A stretch of DNA of 64,000 nt from Burkholderiales bacterium. GTDB lineage: Bacteria; Pseudomonadota; Gammaproteobacteria; Burkholderiales; Usitatibacteraceae. Below are positions 29,457-38,161 of this stretch, piece by piece. The notes under the pieces were generated by a model, which made no database searches, was not told the origin of the DNA, and saw only the letters and a program-made list of their open reading frames with translations. Location of the stretch: NCBI GenBank assembly GCA_025359985.1, contig JANYDB010000059.1:33347-97346 (forward strand), given 5' to 3'. The stretch's first letter is position 1; each line of letters begins with the position of its first letter. The position numbers were made by a program, and so were the translations under genes.

Positions 29457-30164
29457 ATGGCTAACGAACATATCTCGAAAAAATTTGACGCTGAACTGGA
29501 AGCAGTACGCTCACGCGTATTGCAGATGGGCGGATTGGTAGAACAGCAAATTACCCGCGCCATGGAATCATTGGCACTGGGTGACATGGCGCTCGCCGAC
29601 CAGGTAATTGTTGATGATCATCGAGTTAACGCGATGGAAGTCGGCATCGATGAAGATTGCGTTCATATCATCGCCAAACGCCAGCCCACCGCGAGCGATT
29701 TACGGATGGTGATGGCCGTGGTTAAAACCATTACCGATCTGGAGCGTATCGGCGACGAAGCGCAAAAAATTGCGCGCATGTCTAAACAGATTCATGCCCA
29801 GGATCAGCGCCTTTCGACGCGGTTCGCAGAAGTACGTTACGCCAGCAATGTGGCGCTGGAAATGCTCAACACCGCATTAGACGCATTTGCCAGACTGGAT
29901 TTGGCCGCCGCCGCCAAGGTGGTAAAACAGGACCAAATTGTGGATGAACAATTCCGTGGCATTTTGCGCCAGCTGGTGACGTTCATGATGGAAGACCCGC
30001 GCACGATTTCATCCGCGATCGATATCTTATTCATCGCCAAAGCCATCGAACGCATCGGTGACCACGCCAAAAATATGTCCGAATACGTGGTCTATCTGGT
30101 AAAAGGTAAGGATGTGCGTCACATTACCCCCGAAGAATTTGAGCGCGAAACGCAAACGCCTTAA
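29457..30164 (+). CDS. phoU: Phosphate transport regulator PhoU
   Basis: A 235-residue protein with two PhoU three-helix repeats, each ending in the metal-binding signature (DLRMVMAVVKTITDLERIGDEAQKIA at about 82-107; RTISSAIDILFIAKAIERIGDHAKNMSEY at about 182-210). PhoU restrains PhoR and the Pst transporter. pst genes and phoB/R are not in the window, but a candidate Pho box lies upstream. A terminator follows. Confidence 0.96.
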   Translation: MANEHISKKFDAELEAVRSRVLQMGGLVEQQITRAMESLALGDMALADQVIVDDHRVNAMEVGIDEDCVHIIAKRQPTASDLRMVMAVVKTITDLERIGDEAQKIARMSKQIHAQDQRLSTRFAEVRYASNVALEMLNTALDAFARLDLAAAAKVVKQDQIVDEQFRGILRQLVTFMMEDPRTISSAIDILFIAKAIERIGDHAKNMSEYVVYLVKGKDVRHITPEEFERETQTP

Positions 30165-30190
30165 GCGCTTCCAAACTTCAGCCCGTAAAA

Positions 30191-30225
30191 AAACGCCGCA
30201 ATACTTAAACGTAATTGCGGCGTTT
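30191..30225 (+). terminator. Rho-independent terminator after phoU
   Basis: AAACGCCGCAAT (30191-30202) and ATTGCGGCGTTT (30214-30225) form a perfect 12-bp stem with an 11-base loop, followed by CTATTTAT. The 3' stem half ends in TTT and the 5' half is preceded by an A-run, so it may work in both directions. Confidence 0.65.
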
Positions 30226-30314
30226 CTATTTATGGCTTGGCTTTCATTTGGATAGCCGTCTGAGTTGTGTGCAAAGACGCATTGCAGTAAGCTTTGTAAA
30301 AATTTTCTTGTTGT

Positions 30315-33300
30315 ATGAAAAGAAAGCAGCCAAATATGATGCTTTTGGAGGCATGGCTTATTGAATTGGGCTTGGAAAAATATCTTTCGGTATTGGTCCA
30401 AAATGATATTGATCTTCAGGTTCTGCCCACCTTGAGCGATGCCGATTTTGAGAAGCTCGGCCTTTCCCTCGGGCATCGTCGCAAAATAATGGCTGCTTCT
30501 GCGCGCATAGGAGATGCAGTAGCACCCGTCGTCTCACCCCCCGACAACATGCGCGATACGTTGCCACAGGTAGAGCGCCGGCAGGTGACCGTACTGTTCG
30601 CCGATCTGGTCGGCTCGACCGCCATATCTGGTGCGCTTGACCCTGAGGATATGAGTACGCTGTTGCGTAATTTTCAGGAACGATGCGCAAAAATTATTGA
30701 GGGCCATGATGGCTATGTGGCGAAGTATATGGGCGACGGCATACTTGCCTATTTTGGGTTTCCGGTTGCCTATGAAAACGCCGCCGAATATGCTATTCGC
30801 GCTGGACTTGAAATTGCTCGCGAAGTCGCAAAAATGCAACGTCCCGATCAAGAGTTTCTTGCCGCCCGTGTCGGGATCGCCACGGGCTTGGTGGTGGTTG
30901 GCGAGATCATTGGGACCGGAGCCTCTCTAGAACGTAACATTGTCGGTAACACCCCGAATCTGGCCGCGCGATTACAAGCGCTAGCAGAACCAGGCTGGGT
31001 TTTGGTTAGTAGTTCTACTGAACGTCTGGCAGGAAGTTTTTTTGATTATGCATACCTTGGCGAACATTCTCTCAAGGGTTTTGCGCAATCCATACCGGTC
31101 TGGCGCATGCTCGCTGAAAAAACGGTGCAAAGCCGGTTTGCCGCGGTTCAAGCAGGCTTGACGGGCCCACTTGTGGGGCGCGGTCCCGAGCTTGGGTATG
31201 TGATGGAATTCTGGGCGTCGGCGTGCAATCGAGAAGGCCACGCCATATTGTTGTGCGGCGAAGCAGGCATGGGCAAATCGCGCCTGCTTGAAGCTATTGT
31301 CCAAAGCGTGATGTTGAAACCACATCGTTTGTTACGCTGCCAGTGCTCACCATATCACCGCAACAGCGCGCTCTATCCAATTTTGCAGTTGCTGCGCCAA
31401 GTCGCGGAAATTCGCGCCGAAAATGGTGCCGCAGAAAATCTTCACGCGCTGGAATTTTTCCTGAAAAAGCAAAAACTGGAAAGTCGTTATGCTTCTTTAT
31501 TGCTAGCCGAGGTGCTGGATATTTCGACTCCCGAACAGATTTCGCCGATGGAAATGACCAAGGCACAACGCAAGACAGAAACCTTGACTTTATTGCGTAA
31601 TTTTTTATTTGGCACCGCTGGAGATGAGCCTACTTTGCTGCTGTTAGAAGACGCGCACTGGATAGACCCCACCTCCCAGGATTTAATTGATAGCCTGGTA
31701 AAAACAATTGAACGGCACAGGCTGCTCACGGTCATCACCCAACGACCAGACGTAAAACTACCTTGGGCTGAACTACCTCAAGCCACAATGATTGCCTGCA
31801 AAAAGCTCAACCACGATCAAAGTATGGTGATCATTCGCCATCTAATGCAACAAAAATTGATTGCCGAGAATGTGATTGAGGAAATCGTGAACCGGAGCGA
31901 CGGGGTACCCTTGTTTATTGAGGAACTCACCAAGGCAGTGTTGGAAGACAGTGTCACCCGTCCGGCCAATGTGCCCGCTTCGTTGCAGGATTCCTTGATG
32001 GCTCGGCTTGATCGTCTCGGACGCGCCAAAGATATTGCTCAGGTGGCTTCTGTCATTGGCCGTGTTTTCGAATTTTCTCTTTTGGCGGAGCTCATAGATA
32101 TAACGCACGCTGAACTCTCAGGCGCGCTGGGGCATTTGCTGGAATCAGGGCTAGTTTTCCGCCGCGGTGCTCAGGGAGAAGAGCGTTACAACTTCAATCA
32201 TTCGCTAGTGCAAGAAGCGGCGTATGAAAGCCTTCTGAAAAGTCGACGTCAAATATTGCATCAAAAAACTGCTCTCATATTGCAGCGCCGCCTTGAGGAG
32301 AGTCGCGGTGGTGAGCCCGAGCTGATTGCATACCATTTTAGTCACGCGGGCCAGCATGCAGAAGCTTGTCGATACTGGCATGCAGCGGCATATCTCGCGT
32401 CCAGTCGTTCCGCATATGTCGAATCAGTTGCCAGCCTTAACCGAGCGCTGGAAGATGCAGCACAAATTGCCGACGCTGAAGCGCAGGTGCAAATGCGGCT
32501 CGAAACTTATCTCATGTTAGGCACGAATTACCTTATTCATCAAGGGCCCATGAGCCCCTCTGCAGGAATAGCGTTAACTGAAGCGCGTACGCTTGCGTTG
32601 GAAACATGCTTTGACAAGCAGCTTTATCAGGCAACTTGGGGCCTGTATCTCAATGCAGCCACTAACCGCCATTTTGACCTTGCGCGACAGCGCATTAATG
32701 AGCTTTTTAGTATTGGTGAAAAATTAAATGATGAAGACACCGCCGTAGAAAGTCTGCATCACCGCTGGGGCTTCTCGTTTTTTACCGGCCAAACACGAGA
32801 CGCACTGAACTACGCGCTAGAGGGCGCAAAGCGTTACACGCGCGAACGACACCACCGCAACGCGCATGTATCCGCTTTTCACGATGTCGGCCTTTGCGCC
32901 AGATGCAATGTCGGTATTGCCCACGGCATACTCGGCAACTTACCGGAAGCAAAGTTACACCTGGTTGAAGCTGCGCGAATTGCCGAATCACTGGACCATC
33001 CGAACAGCATTCAGTTCGGACTGGGCAATGCCAGTTTTGGCATGTACATATCAGGGTTTTACGCCGAGTGTGAAGACTATGCACAACGCCAGTTGGCAAT
33101 TGCTAAGCGCTATGATTTCCCTATGGCCGTAGCAACCGCAAATTTTTTTATGGCGGCGGCCGAGGTGCGTAATGATCCGGGCGGCATCGCGATCAAGATT
33201 ATGGAGGACAAACTTGAGGCGACGATCAAAGCAGGGTTTTTCGTTATGACGCCCGGCTCGATGTTGGCCGAGGCGCTTGACAAGGCAGGACGTACTCGCG

Positions 33301-33647
33301 AGGCACTTAGGCTGCTGGATCGCTTGCTGGAAGCAACACGCAATCCGGAGGTCGGCTCGTTCATGTCTGAACTCTGGAGATTGCGTGGCGAGTTTACGTT
33401 ATGTGAGTCGCGCGAGAATAAAAGTCTAGGCGAAAACTATTTGCGCACGGCGGTACGCATTGCTGCTGCACAGGAAGCAAGTCAAATGCGTTTGCGCGCA
33501 GCATTGCCGCTAGCGCGACTGCTAGGCGACGATGGCCGACGTAAAGAGGCGCACGATCTTTTGGCAGCGGCGCTAGATGGAAATAGTCTAGCCGTTGACT
33601 GCTCCGAGCGAGCAAAAAGCACACTTTTACTCGCAGAACTTGCCTGA
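30315..33647 (+). CDS. SAM domain - class III adenylate cyclase - AAA ATPase - TPR signalling protein
   Basis: A 1110-residue multidomain protein. Residues ~8-68 form a SAM domain (LEAWLIELGLEKYLSVLVQN...LGHRRKIM). Residues ~90-265 form a class III nucleotide cyclase with both metal Asp motifs (VLFADLVGST; YMGDGILAYFG) and the GNTPNLAARLQ catalytic Asn/Arg region. Residues ~280-560 form a STAND/AAA_16-type ATPase with Walker A CGEAGMGKSR and Walker B LLLLEDAHWID. The remainder is helical TPR-like. Such proteins are thought to make cAMP under control of the ATPase/TPR sensor; the signal is unknown. It stands alone between phoU and the convergent yggX. Confidence 0.88.
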   Translation: MKRKQPNMMLLEAWLIELGLEKYLSVLVQNDIDLQVLPTLSDADFEKLGLSLGHRRKIMAASARIGDAVAPVVSPPDNMRDTLPQVERRQVTVLFADLVGSTAISGALDPEDMSTLLRNFQERCAKIIEGHDGYVAKYMGDGILAYFGFPVAYENAAEYAIRAGLEIAREVAKMQRPDQEFLAARVGIATGLVVVGEIIGTGASLERNIVGNTPNLAARLQALAEPGWVLVSSSTERLAGSFFDYAYLGEHSLKGFAQSIPVWRMLAEKTVQSRFAAVQAGLTGPLVGRGPELGYVMEFWASACNREGHAILLCGEAGMGKSRLLEAIVQSVMLKPHRLLRCQCSPYHRNSALYPILQLLRQVAEIRAENGAAENLHALEFFLKKQKLESRYASLLLAEVLDISTPEQISPMEMTKAQRKTETLTLLRNFLFGTAGDEPTLLLLEDAHWIDPTSQDLIDSLVKTIERHRLLTVITQRPDVKLPWAELPQATMIACKKLNHDQSMVIIRHLMQQKLIAENVIEEIVNRSDGVPLFIEELTKAVLEDSVTRPANVPASLQDSLMARLDRLGRAKDIAQVASVIGRVFEFSLLAELIDITHAELSGALGHLLESGLVFRRGAQGEERYNFNHSLVQEAAYESLLKSRRQILHQKTALILQRRLEESRGGEPELIAYHFSHAGQHAEACRYWHAAAYLASSRSAYVESVASLNRALEDAAQIADAEAQVQMRLETYLMLGTNYLIHQGPMSPSAGIALTEARTLALETCFDKQLYQATWGLYLNAATNRHFDLARQRINELFSIGEKLNDEDTAVESLHHRWGFSFFTGQTRDALNYALEGAKRYTRERHHRNAHVSAFHDVGLCARCNVGIAHGILGNLPEAKLHLVEAARIAESLDHPNSIQFGLGNASFGMYISGFYAECEDYAQRQLAIAKRYDFPMAVATANFFMAAAEVRNDPGGIAIKIMEDKLEATIKAGFFVMTPGSMLAEALDKAGRTREALRLLDRLLEATRNPEVGSFMSELWRLRGEFTLCESRENKSLGENYLRTAVRIAAAQEASQMRLRAALPLARLLGDDGRRKEAHDLLAAALDGNSLAVDCSERAKSTLLLAELA

Positions 33648-33714
33648 AATCGGATCAACGACCATTTCAAACAATTTCGACATTTTCCAGTTGTCATGCT
33701 GGAGGATTGACGAA

Positions 33715-33999
33715 TCAACTCGCGGATGGAGGCGTTGGCGGAACATAGCCTGATGCTTTTTCTGCGCCGTCGCCAAAAAAATGCCGCATCATTTGTTCTT
33801 CCAGATATTTACGGGCACGTTGATCGGCAAGATTCAAGCGGTTTTCGTTGACCAGACGCTTTTGATCTTCCTGCCATTCTTTCCATGCCACTTTAGAAAC
33901 CTGCTCGTAAAGTTGTTTGCCAATCGGGCCGGGATAAGGTGCGAAATCAAGGCCCTCGGCTTCGGTTTTTAGCTTGATACATTGGATCATTCTGAGCAT
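33715..33999 (-). CDS. yggX: Fe(2+)-trafficking protein YggX
   Basis: A 94-residue small cytoplasmic protein that protects Fe-S clusters from oxidation. The family core is near intact: [57 protein letters not shown] and the C-terminal GYVPP. It lies 50 bp downstream of argA on the same strand. Confidence 0.95.
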   Translation of the reverse strand: MLRMIQCIKLKTEAEGLDFAPYPGPIGKQLYEQVSKVAWKEWQEDQKRLVNENRLNLADQRARKYLEEQMMRHFFGDGAEKASGYVPPTPPSAS

Positions 34000-34049
34000 C
34001 TAAAACTCCTTCAATAAGAAACGTAATTTAATAGCAGCCAACGACGCTG

Positions 34050-35381
34050 CTACAGCGATTTGCTGTAAATTTTGCTACGCCGCTGGTAGTTATACAAAGC
34101 CTGCTTTTCAGCAGGCAGTTTCAAAACGTCGCTTTCTACGAAGCCGCGCTCCACAAACCATTGTGTAGTCTGGGTAGACAATACAAACAGGGTTTTGAAG
34201 CTTTGATCTTTCGCGCGTTTTTCGGCGAACGCCAGGATGCGTTCGCCACGGCCGCCATCCCGATAAAATGGATTGACCGCGAGACACGCCAGCTCAACCG
34301 ACTTGTCGTGCGGGAACGGATAAAGTGCTGCGCAGCCAATGATTTCCTCATTTTGCTCAAGCACCATGAACCGGTCAATTTCTTTTTCGATCAATCCACG
34401 CTCGCGTTTGACCAGCACGCCTTGCGCGACCAGTGGATCAATAATCGCGAGAATACCGTCCACATCATCACGTTTCGCATCGCGCAGTCTATCCGGCGAC
34501 TCCAACGCTACCATGGTGCCGATACCGTGATGCGTGAACAGCTCCATCAACAAGGCGCCATCGATATGCCGACTAATCAAATGTGCGCGCTTCACCCCAT
34601 CACGCACGGCGCGAATCGTACACGGCAGATAGTAGCGCACATCGTCCGACAAGGTGCTGACGGCAGCACCCAATAATTCCTGCGCCTGTAGCGCGGTCAA
34701 CTCGCCCAGCAGCTTGCCTTTGGCGTCAGTCGCGCCCATCGCCTCAGTCAGAAAAATAAGCTTGTCGGCCTTAAGCGCGGTAGCCACCGAAGTCGCCACA
34801 TCTTCCAGCGTGCAATTAAAAATATCGCCTGTCGGTGAAAATCCAATCGGCGAAATTAGCACCACCTCATGATCATCGAGGCGCCGGGTAATGCCTTCAA
34901 CATCAACCTTGCGTACCTGGCCGGTATGGATAAAATCCACGCCGTTATGTACTCCAAACGGTCTGGCGGTGATGAAATTACCGCTTGCCACGCGAATATC
35001 TGCCCCTGCCATGGGCGAATTCGCCAGCTCGGTTGAGAGCGTCGCTTCTATTTCCATACGCACAATGCCGTTGGCTTCTTTGACACATTTAAGCGCGGCA
35101 TCATCGGTGATACGGCGGCCTTCGGCATAGCGCGGCGTCACCCCGTGTTGTTTAAGCTGGTCTTCGATCTGAGGGCGCGTACCGTGCACCAGCACCACAC
35201 GCACTTCCAAGCTCACCAATACATTAATGTCGTGCGCCAACTGCATCAACTCGCCATCAGACAGCACCTCGCCGCCAAACGCGATCACAATCGTGCCGCC
35301 ACCGAATTCGTGAATAAACGGCGTAGCCGAGCGAAACCACTTGACGAAGACTTCGAGTTTTTTGGCGGCGTTCTTGGGCAT
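34050..35381 (-). CDS. argA: N-acetylglutamate synthase ArgA
   Basis: A 443-residue enzyme for the first step of arginine synthesis. The amino-acid-kinase-like domain (about 1-290) binds arginine for feedback inhibition (GGTIVIAFGGEVL, VLVHGTRPQIE). The C-terminal GNAT acetyltransferase domain (about 295-435) has the acetyl-CoA loop in YRDGGRGERIL. Typical length for ArgA. rsmE lies upstream (60-bp gap) on the same strand. Confidence 0.95.
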   Translation of the reverse strand: MPKNAAKKLEVFVKWFRSATPFIHEFGGGTIVIAFGGEVLSDGELMQLAHDINVLVSLEVRVVLVHGTRPQIEDQLKQHGVTPRYAEGRRITDDAALKCVKEANGIVRMEIEATLSTELANSPMAGADIRVASGNFITARPFGVHNGVDFIHTGQVRKVDVEGITRRLDDHEVVLISPIGFSPTGDIFNCTLEDVATSVATALKADKLIFLTEAMGATDAKGKLLGELTALQAQELLGAAVSTLSDDVRYYLPCTIRAVRDGVKRAHLISRHIDGALLMELFTHHGIGTMVALESPDRLRDAKRDDVDGILAIIDPLVAQGVLVKRERGLIEKEIDRFMVLEQNEEIIGCAALYPFPHDKSVELACLAVNPFYRDGGRGERILAFAEKRAKDQSFKTLFVLSTQTTQWFVERGFVESDVLKLPAEKQALYNYQRRSKIYSKSL

Positions 35382-35440
35382 TTTCAGTATTTTTGAAAGA
35401 TGGAAATCCAGACAACTCGCAGTTTATCAGGCCCGCTCAC

Positions 35441-36190
35441 TCAGAGGTCGCCCATTCCCGCTTGCAACGCAGCAAGCGCCGCGATGCCGGCTGTTTCGGT
35501 ACGTAATACCCGCGGCCCAAAACGAACCGCCTGAACTCCAGCCCGGATTGCCGCGGCCACCTCATCCGGTGTAAAGCCCCCTTCGGGGCCGATCATAAGC
35601 GCAACAGATGCTTGTGTTTTTGTTTTTGTCGCCAAGGCAATTTCGGCCGCAGGATCCAGCAGCAAGCGCAGTCCATCATCGTTTCGCCATATCCACTCCG
35701 CCAGATCAGCCACCGGTGCGATCAGCGGCACGCGATTACGGCCACATTGCTCGCAGGCGGCAATAGCCACACCATGCCAATGTGCGGCGCGCTTGGCCAC
35801 GCGTTCTGCGCTCAGTTTGACGGTGGCACGTTGCGTCTGCACGGGCTCAATTGAAGTCACGCCCAGCTCGGTAGCTTTCTGGATAATCCAATCCATTTTG
35901 TCACCCGTGGCGAGTGCTTGCACCAGCGTGATGCTGAGTGGCGATTCGCGCTCAATGGTGTGATGCGCCTGCAATTGCACCGACACTTCACGTTTGCCGA
36001 CGACTGCAATGGTTGCCGCAAATTCACCGCCGTGGCTATCAAACAAGGTAATGCTCTCGCCCTCATTCAAGCGCAACACGCGGATATGCTGCGACACTTT
36101 TTCATCCAGTGCTGCCAATACCGGGAACGCAATGGCGCGTGGCAGCTGCGTGGCTATAAAAAATCGGGGGGCATGTATTGATGACGACAA
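35441..36190 (-). CDS. rsmE: 16S rRNA m3U1498 methyltransferase RsmE
   Basis: A 249-residue SPOUT-family methyltransferase. The N-terminal PUA-like domain includes HIRVLRLNEGESITLFD. The SAM-binding knot carries LMIGPEGGFTPDEVAAA (about 197-213) and FGPRVLRTETA (about 227-237). It shares its upstream region with the divergent inositol monophosphatase-like gene. Confidence 0.95.
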   Translation of the reverse strand: MSSSIHAPRFFIATQLPRAIAFPVLAALDEKVSQHIRVLRLNEGESITLFDSHGGEFAATIAVVGKREVSVQLQAHHTIERESPLSITLVQALATGDKMDWIIQKATELGVTSIEPVQTQRATVKLSAERVAKRAAHWHGVAIAACEQCGRNRVPLIAPVADLAEWIWRNDDGLRLLLDPAAEIALATKTKTQASVALMIGPEGGFTPDEVAAAIRAGVQAVRFGPRVLRTETAGIAALAALQAGMGDL

Positions 36191-36279
36191 GGGAAAATTC
36201 CATAAATGAGTGGGGTATTATAACGACGGTTCACATTAAGACCTGCTGCAAATTCTGCACCCGCCCAAACCTGCCTTAC

Positions 36280-37143
36280 ATGCAACCACTTTTTATCCCC
36301 CGCCCCACTTTACCCGACGGGCATCCGCTTCTCAGCGAGTTAGCCAAGCCGGCGATAGCGCTGCTGCGCGCCGTGGCAGCTACAGAGCTGATGCCGCGTT
36401 ATAAGCGCGTGGCCGCCGAGCGAAAACACGATGGCACCGTTGTTACGGAAGCAGATCGCGCGGTTGAAGCAGCGCTTGTCAAAGCGCTGCCCGCGATTTT
36501 TAATTGCCCGGTGCTGGGTGAAGAAATGCCGCCGGACGAGCAGCAAACACGCTGGCGCGATGCTGATTGGTTATGGTGTGTTGACCCACTCGACGGCACC
36601 GGCAATTTCACCCATGGCAAGCGCTACTTTGGTATCTCAGTGGCTCTGATGTATCAACGTGAAAGCGTGTTTGGTGCGGTATTTGATCCCAATGCGAATG
36701 AGCTTTTTCACGCTTATCGGGGCGGCGGCGCCTGCATGGTTGATCGCAACGGCATCGCCAAATATCTGCAAGTCCTACCTTCAAAACCATTATCCGAAGC
36801 GATCATTGAAGTAGGCCGCTTCAACTTGTTGGGTCGTGTAAAAACCGCTCTATCCCAACATTCACCCGCTAAAAAAATAGTGTCGAGTGGCGCATCTGTG
36901 CTGCAGTGGTGCCACATGGCGTGCGGTCGGGTGGATGCATTCGTGCATGCGGGGGAGCAGCCCTGGGATTACGCTGCAGGCGCGTTGATTCTGGAAGAAG
37001 CCGGTGGTCGCATGGCCACTCTGCTGCATGATAATTACTGGCGCTCCGTGGATGTGCAAGGCTCATGGCAAAAGTCCGCCATAGCGGCCAGGCATCCAGC
37101 CTTGTTTGATGAGTGGAAACACTGGGTCAGGAGCCATCTATAA
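36280..37143 (+). CDS. Inositol monophosphatase-family phosphatase
   Basis: A ~287-residue Mg-dependent phosphatase. The metal-binding motifs are GEEMPPDE (Glu), WCVDPLDGTGNF (Asp-Pro-Leu-Asp-Gly-Thr) and the C-terminal EQPWDYAAGALILEEAGG. The frame is open from 36178, but the ATG at 36280 (MQPLFIPRPTLP) is preferred because the earlier start overlaps the divergent rsmE start and adds unconserved residues. The substrate (inositol phosphate, PAP or histidinol phosphate) cannot be told. HisN-type histidinol-phosphatases belong to this superfamily, and no other histidinol-phosphatase is in the window, so that role is possible but unproven. Confidence 0.85.
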   Translation: MQPLFIPRPTLPDGHPLLSELAKPAIALLRAVAATELMPRYKRVAAERKHDGTVVTEADRAVEAALVKALPAIFNCPVLGEEMPPDEQQTRWRDADWLWCVDPLDGTGNFTHGKRYFGISVALMYQRESVFGAVFDPNANELFHAYRGGGACMVDRNGIAKYLQVLPSKPLSEAIIEVGRFNLLGRVKTALSQHSPAKKIVSSGASVLQWCHMACGRVDAFVHAGEQPWDYAAGALILEEAGGRMATLLHDNYWRSVDVQGSWQKSAIAARHPALFDEWKHWVRSHL

Positions 37144-37144
37144 C

Positions 37145-37210
37145 GAACTCTAGCGCTGGCGGTTGATTTGAAACAAAAATGCTCCAAAAACCCCGTATTC
37201 ATTGGAGTTT
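37145..37210. repeat. 66-bp palindromic element, copy 3 (left of hipBA remnant)
   Basis: Left arm 37145-37174 starts GAACTCTAGCGCTGGC, loop AAAAAT is 37175-37180, right arm 37181-37210 ends TTGGAGTTT. The left 16 bases match copy 6 at 55632 (AAACTCTAGCACTGGC) at 14 of 16 positions. It starts one base after the IMPase stop and ends where the HipB-like tail begins. Confidence 0.8.
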
Positions 37211-37212
37211 AA

Positions 37213-37275
37213 GTGGGAAATATAGTAAGGCCCATCCAGGAGGAGCTAGCGGAACTATATGGTGGCGACGCTTAA
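37213..37275 (+). pseudogene. Tail of a HipB-like antitoxin (remnant)
   Basis: The open stretch encodes VGNIVRPIQEELAELYGGDA before a TAA. It overlaps the HipA-like frame by 17 bases, the usual hipB-hipA arrangement. The HTH part is absent, cut off at the palindromic element. Identification rests on position next to the HipA-like fragment and on the acidic -GGDA end, so it is tentative. Confidence 0.35.
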
Positions 37276-37468
37276 ACCGCAGGACATAAATTCGCGCACC
37301 AAGAGCCTGTATGTGAGCACGCATGACGGATTGGCTGGCCTCTTGTCCAAGAAAAGCCGGCATGTTTTTATCTACGAAACACAGCCTGTAACACGGCTCG
37401 ATCAGCGTATGGGCATCTCGCTCACCATGGAAGTTCAGGCGGCGTCGAACAACCTACTCAGGTTATAG
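37259..37468 (+). pseudogene. HipA-like toxin N-terminal fragment (remnant)
   Basis: A 69-codon frame encodes SLYVSTHDGLAGLLSKKSRHVF and then ISLTMEVQA, which matches the HipA N-terminal subdomain pattern (gene product with L-G-x-L-x-...-F-x-Y, then SLTMP). It stops after ~69 residues, whereas HipA kinases have ~400. The kinase domain is missing, and following DNA to 37592 contains only short frames. The SLTMP proline is replaced. It is a decayed toxin-antitoxin module lying between two copies of the palindromic element. Confidence 0.55.
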
Positions 37469-37592
37469 ATTGCATCATCGATGCCGTTGCATACTATAAA
37501 TCCGACGAAGATTCAGCATTTGGCATAAAATGCGCGCCGAGATCGAGCAAGCGCCGTTTATGCTGAGCGGCTCAAGATCCTCGTAACGATCC

Positions 37593-37663
37593 GCTCAATG
37601 CACTGCCTGCATGTTGCAGCACAGCGCATTAATGCGTCAAATTCCGCGCCATTGCTAGAGTTT
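37593..37663. repeat. Degenerate copy of the palindromic element (right of hipBA remnant)
   Basis: The right arm, 37634-37663, ends GCGCCATTGCTAGAGTTT and matches the right arm of copy 6 (55668-55697) at about 23 of 30 positions. The loop is ATTAAT (37628-37633). The left arm can only be aligned with an insertion of about five or six bases, so this copy is partly eroded. Confidence 0.55.
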
Positions 37664-37705
37664 GCGCGAGGATGCGCGCGCAAACCTTGCTGCGCAGCCG
37701 CTCTT

Positions 37706-38122
37706 TTAGTACGTCATACAAGCTGCATTCAAAATCCCCGCTGCAATCGAAATCGCGCCGAGAAAAAATCCCGATGCCTGTTTGCCGGCCGGAATATCTT
37801 GCGCGATATGGGGTAACGCGATACGTGCGATGACGAACACCAGCAGCTGAATCGCCAGTGCAATAAAACCCCAGATCACCATATCGACCGGGTTGACGCT
37901 AAATTTGACCGCGTTCGACAACGGAATCACCATGCCGATTAACGCGCCAGACAGGCTGAATGCGGCTGCCATATTGCCATCGCGAATCAAGCCAACCTCA
38001 CGGTAGGGCGTGATGCGCACATAAATCGCCACGAACATAACCAGCAACAATGCAGAGATGCCGAGGTAAATCAGGAAATCATCAAAGCCCGCGAACGATT
38101 CCATCACTTGATACTTGAACAT
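37706..38122 (-). CDS. DUF350 family membrane protein (YjfL-like)
   Basis: A 138-residue protein with four predicted hydrophobic helices and the DUF350 pattern (ITPYREVGLIRDGNMAAAFSLSGALIGMVIPL in the first half, and GLSxGILNAACMTY-like end). The function is unknown. It is the last gene of a minus-strand series DUF1190 - GNAT - YgiC-like - DUF350. The same DUF1190, YgiC and DUF350 families cluster in E. coli (yjfKLMC), which supports a joint role. Confidence 0.8.
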   Translation of the reverse strand: MFKYQVMESFAGFDDFLIYLGISALLLVMFVAIYVRITPYREVGLIRDGNMAAAFSLSGALIGMVIPLSNAVKFSVNPVDMVIWGFIALAIQLLVFVIARIALPHIAQDIPAGKQASGFFLGAISIAAGILNAACMTY

Positions 38123-38161
38123 AATTTTTCTCCTGCCCGTATCGACGGGTGTGATGATCGG

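Noticed and set aside
36178..36279. Longer N-terminus for the IMPase-family gene
   Set aside because: The extension overlaps the divergent rsmE start, is not conserved in the family and includes a Cys-rich run unlike any domain.
37469..37592. Continuation of HipA after the stop at 37468
   Set aside because: Short frames (e.g. IIDAVAYYKSDEDSAFG) can be read but do not match the HipA kinase domain well enough to extend the pseudogene.
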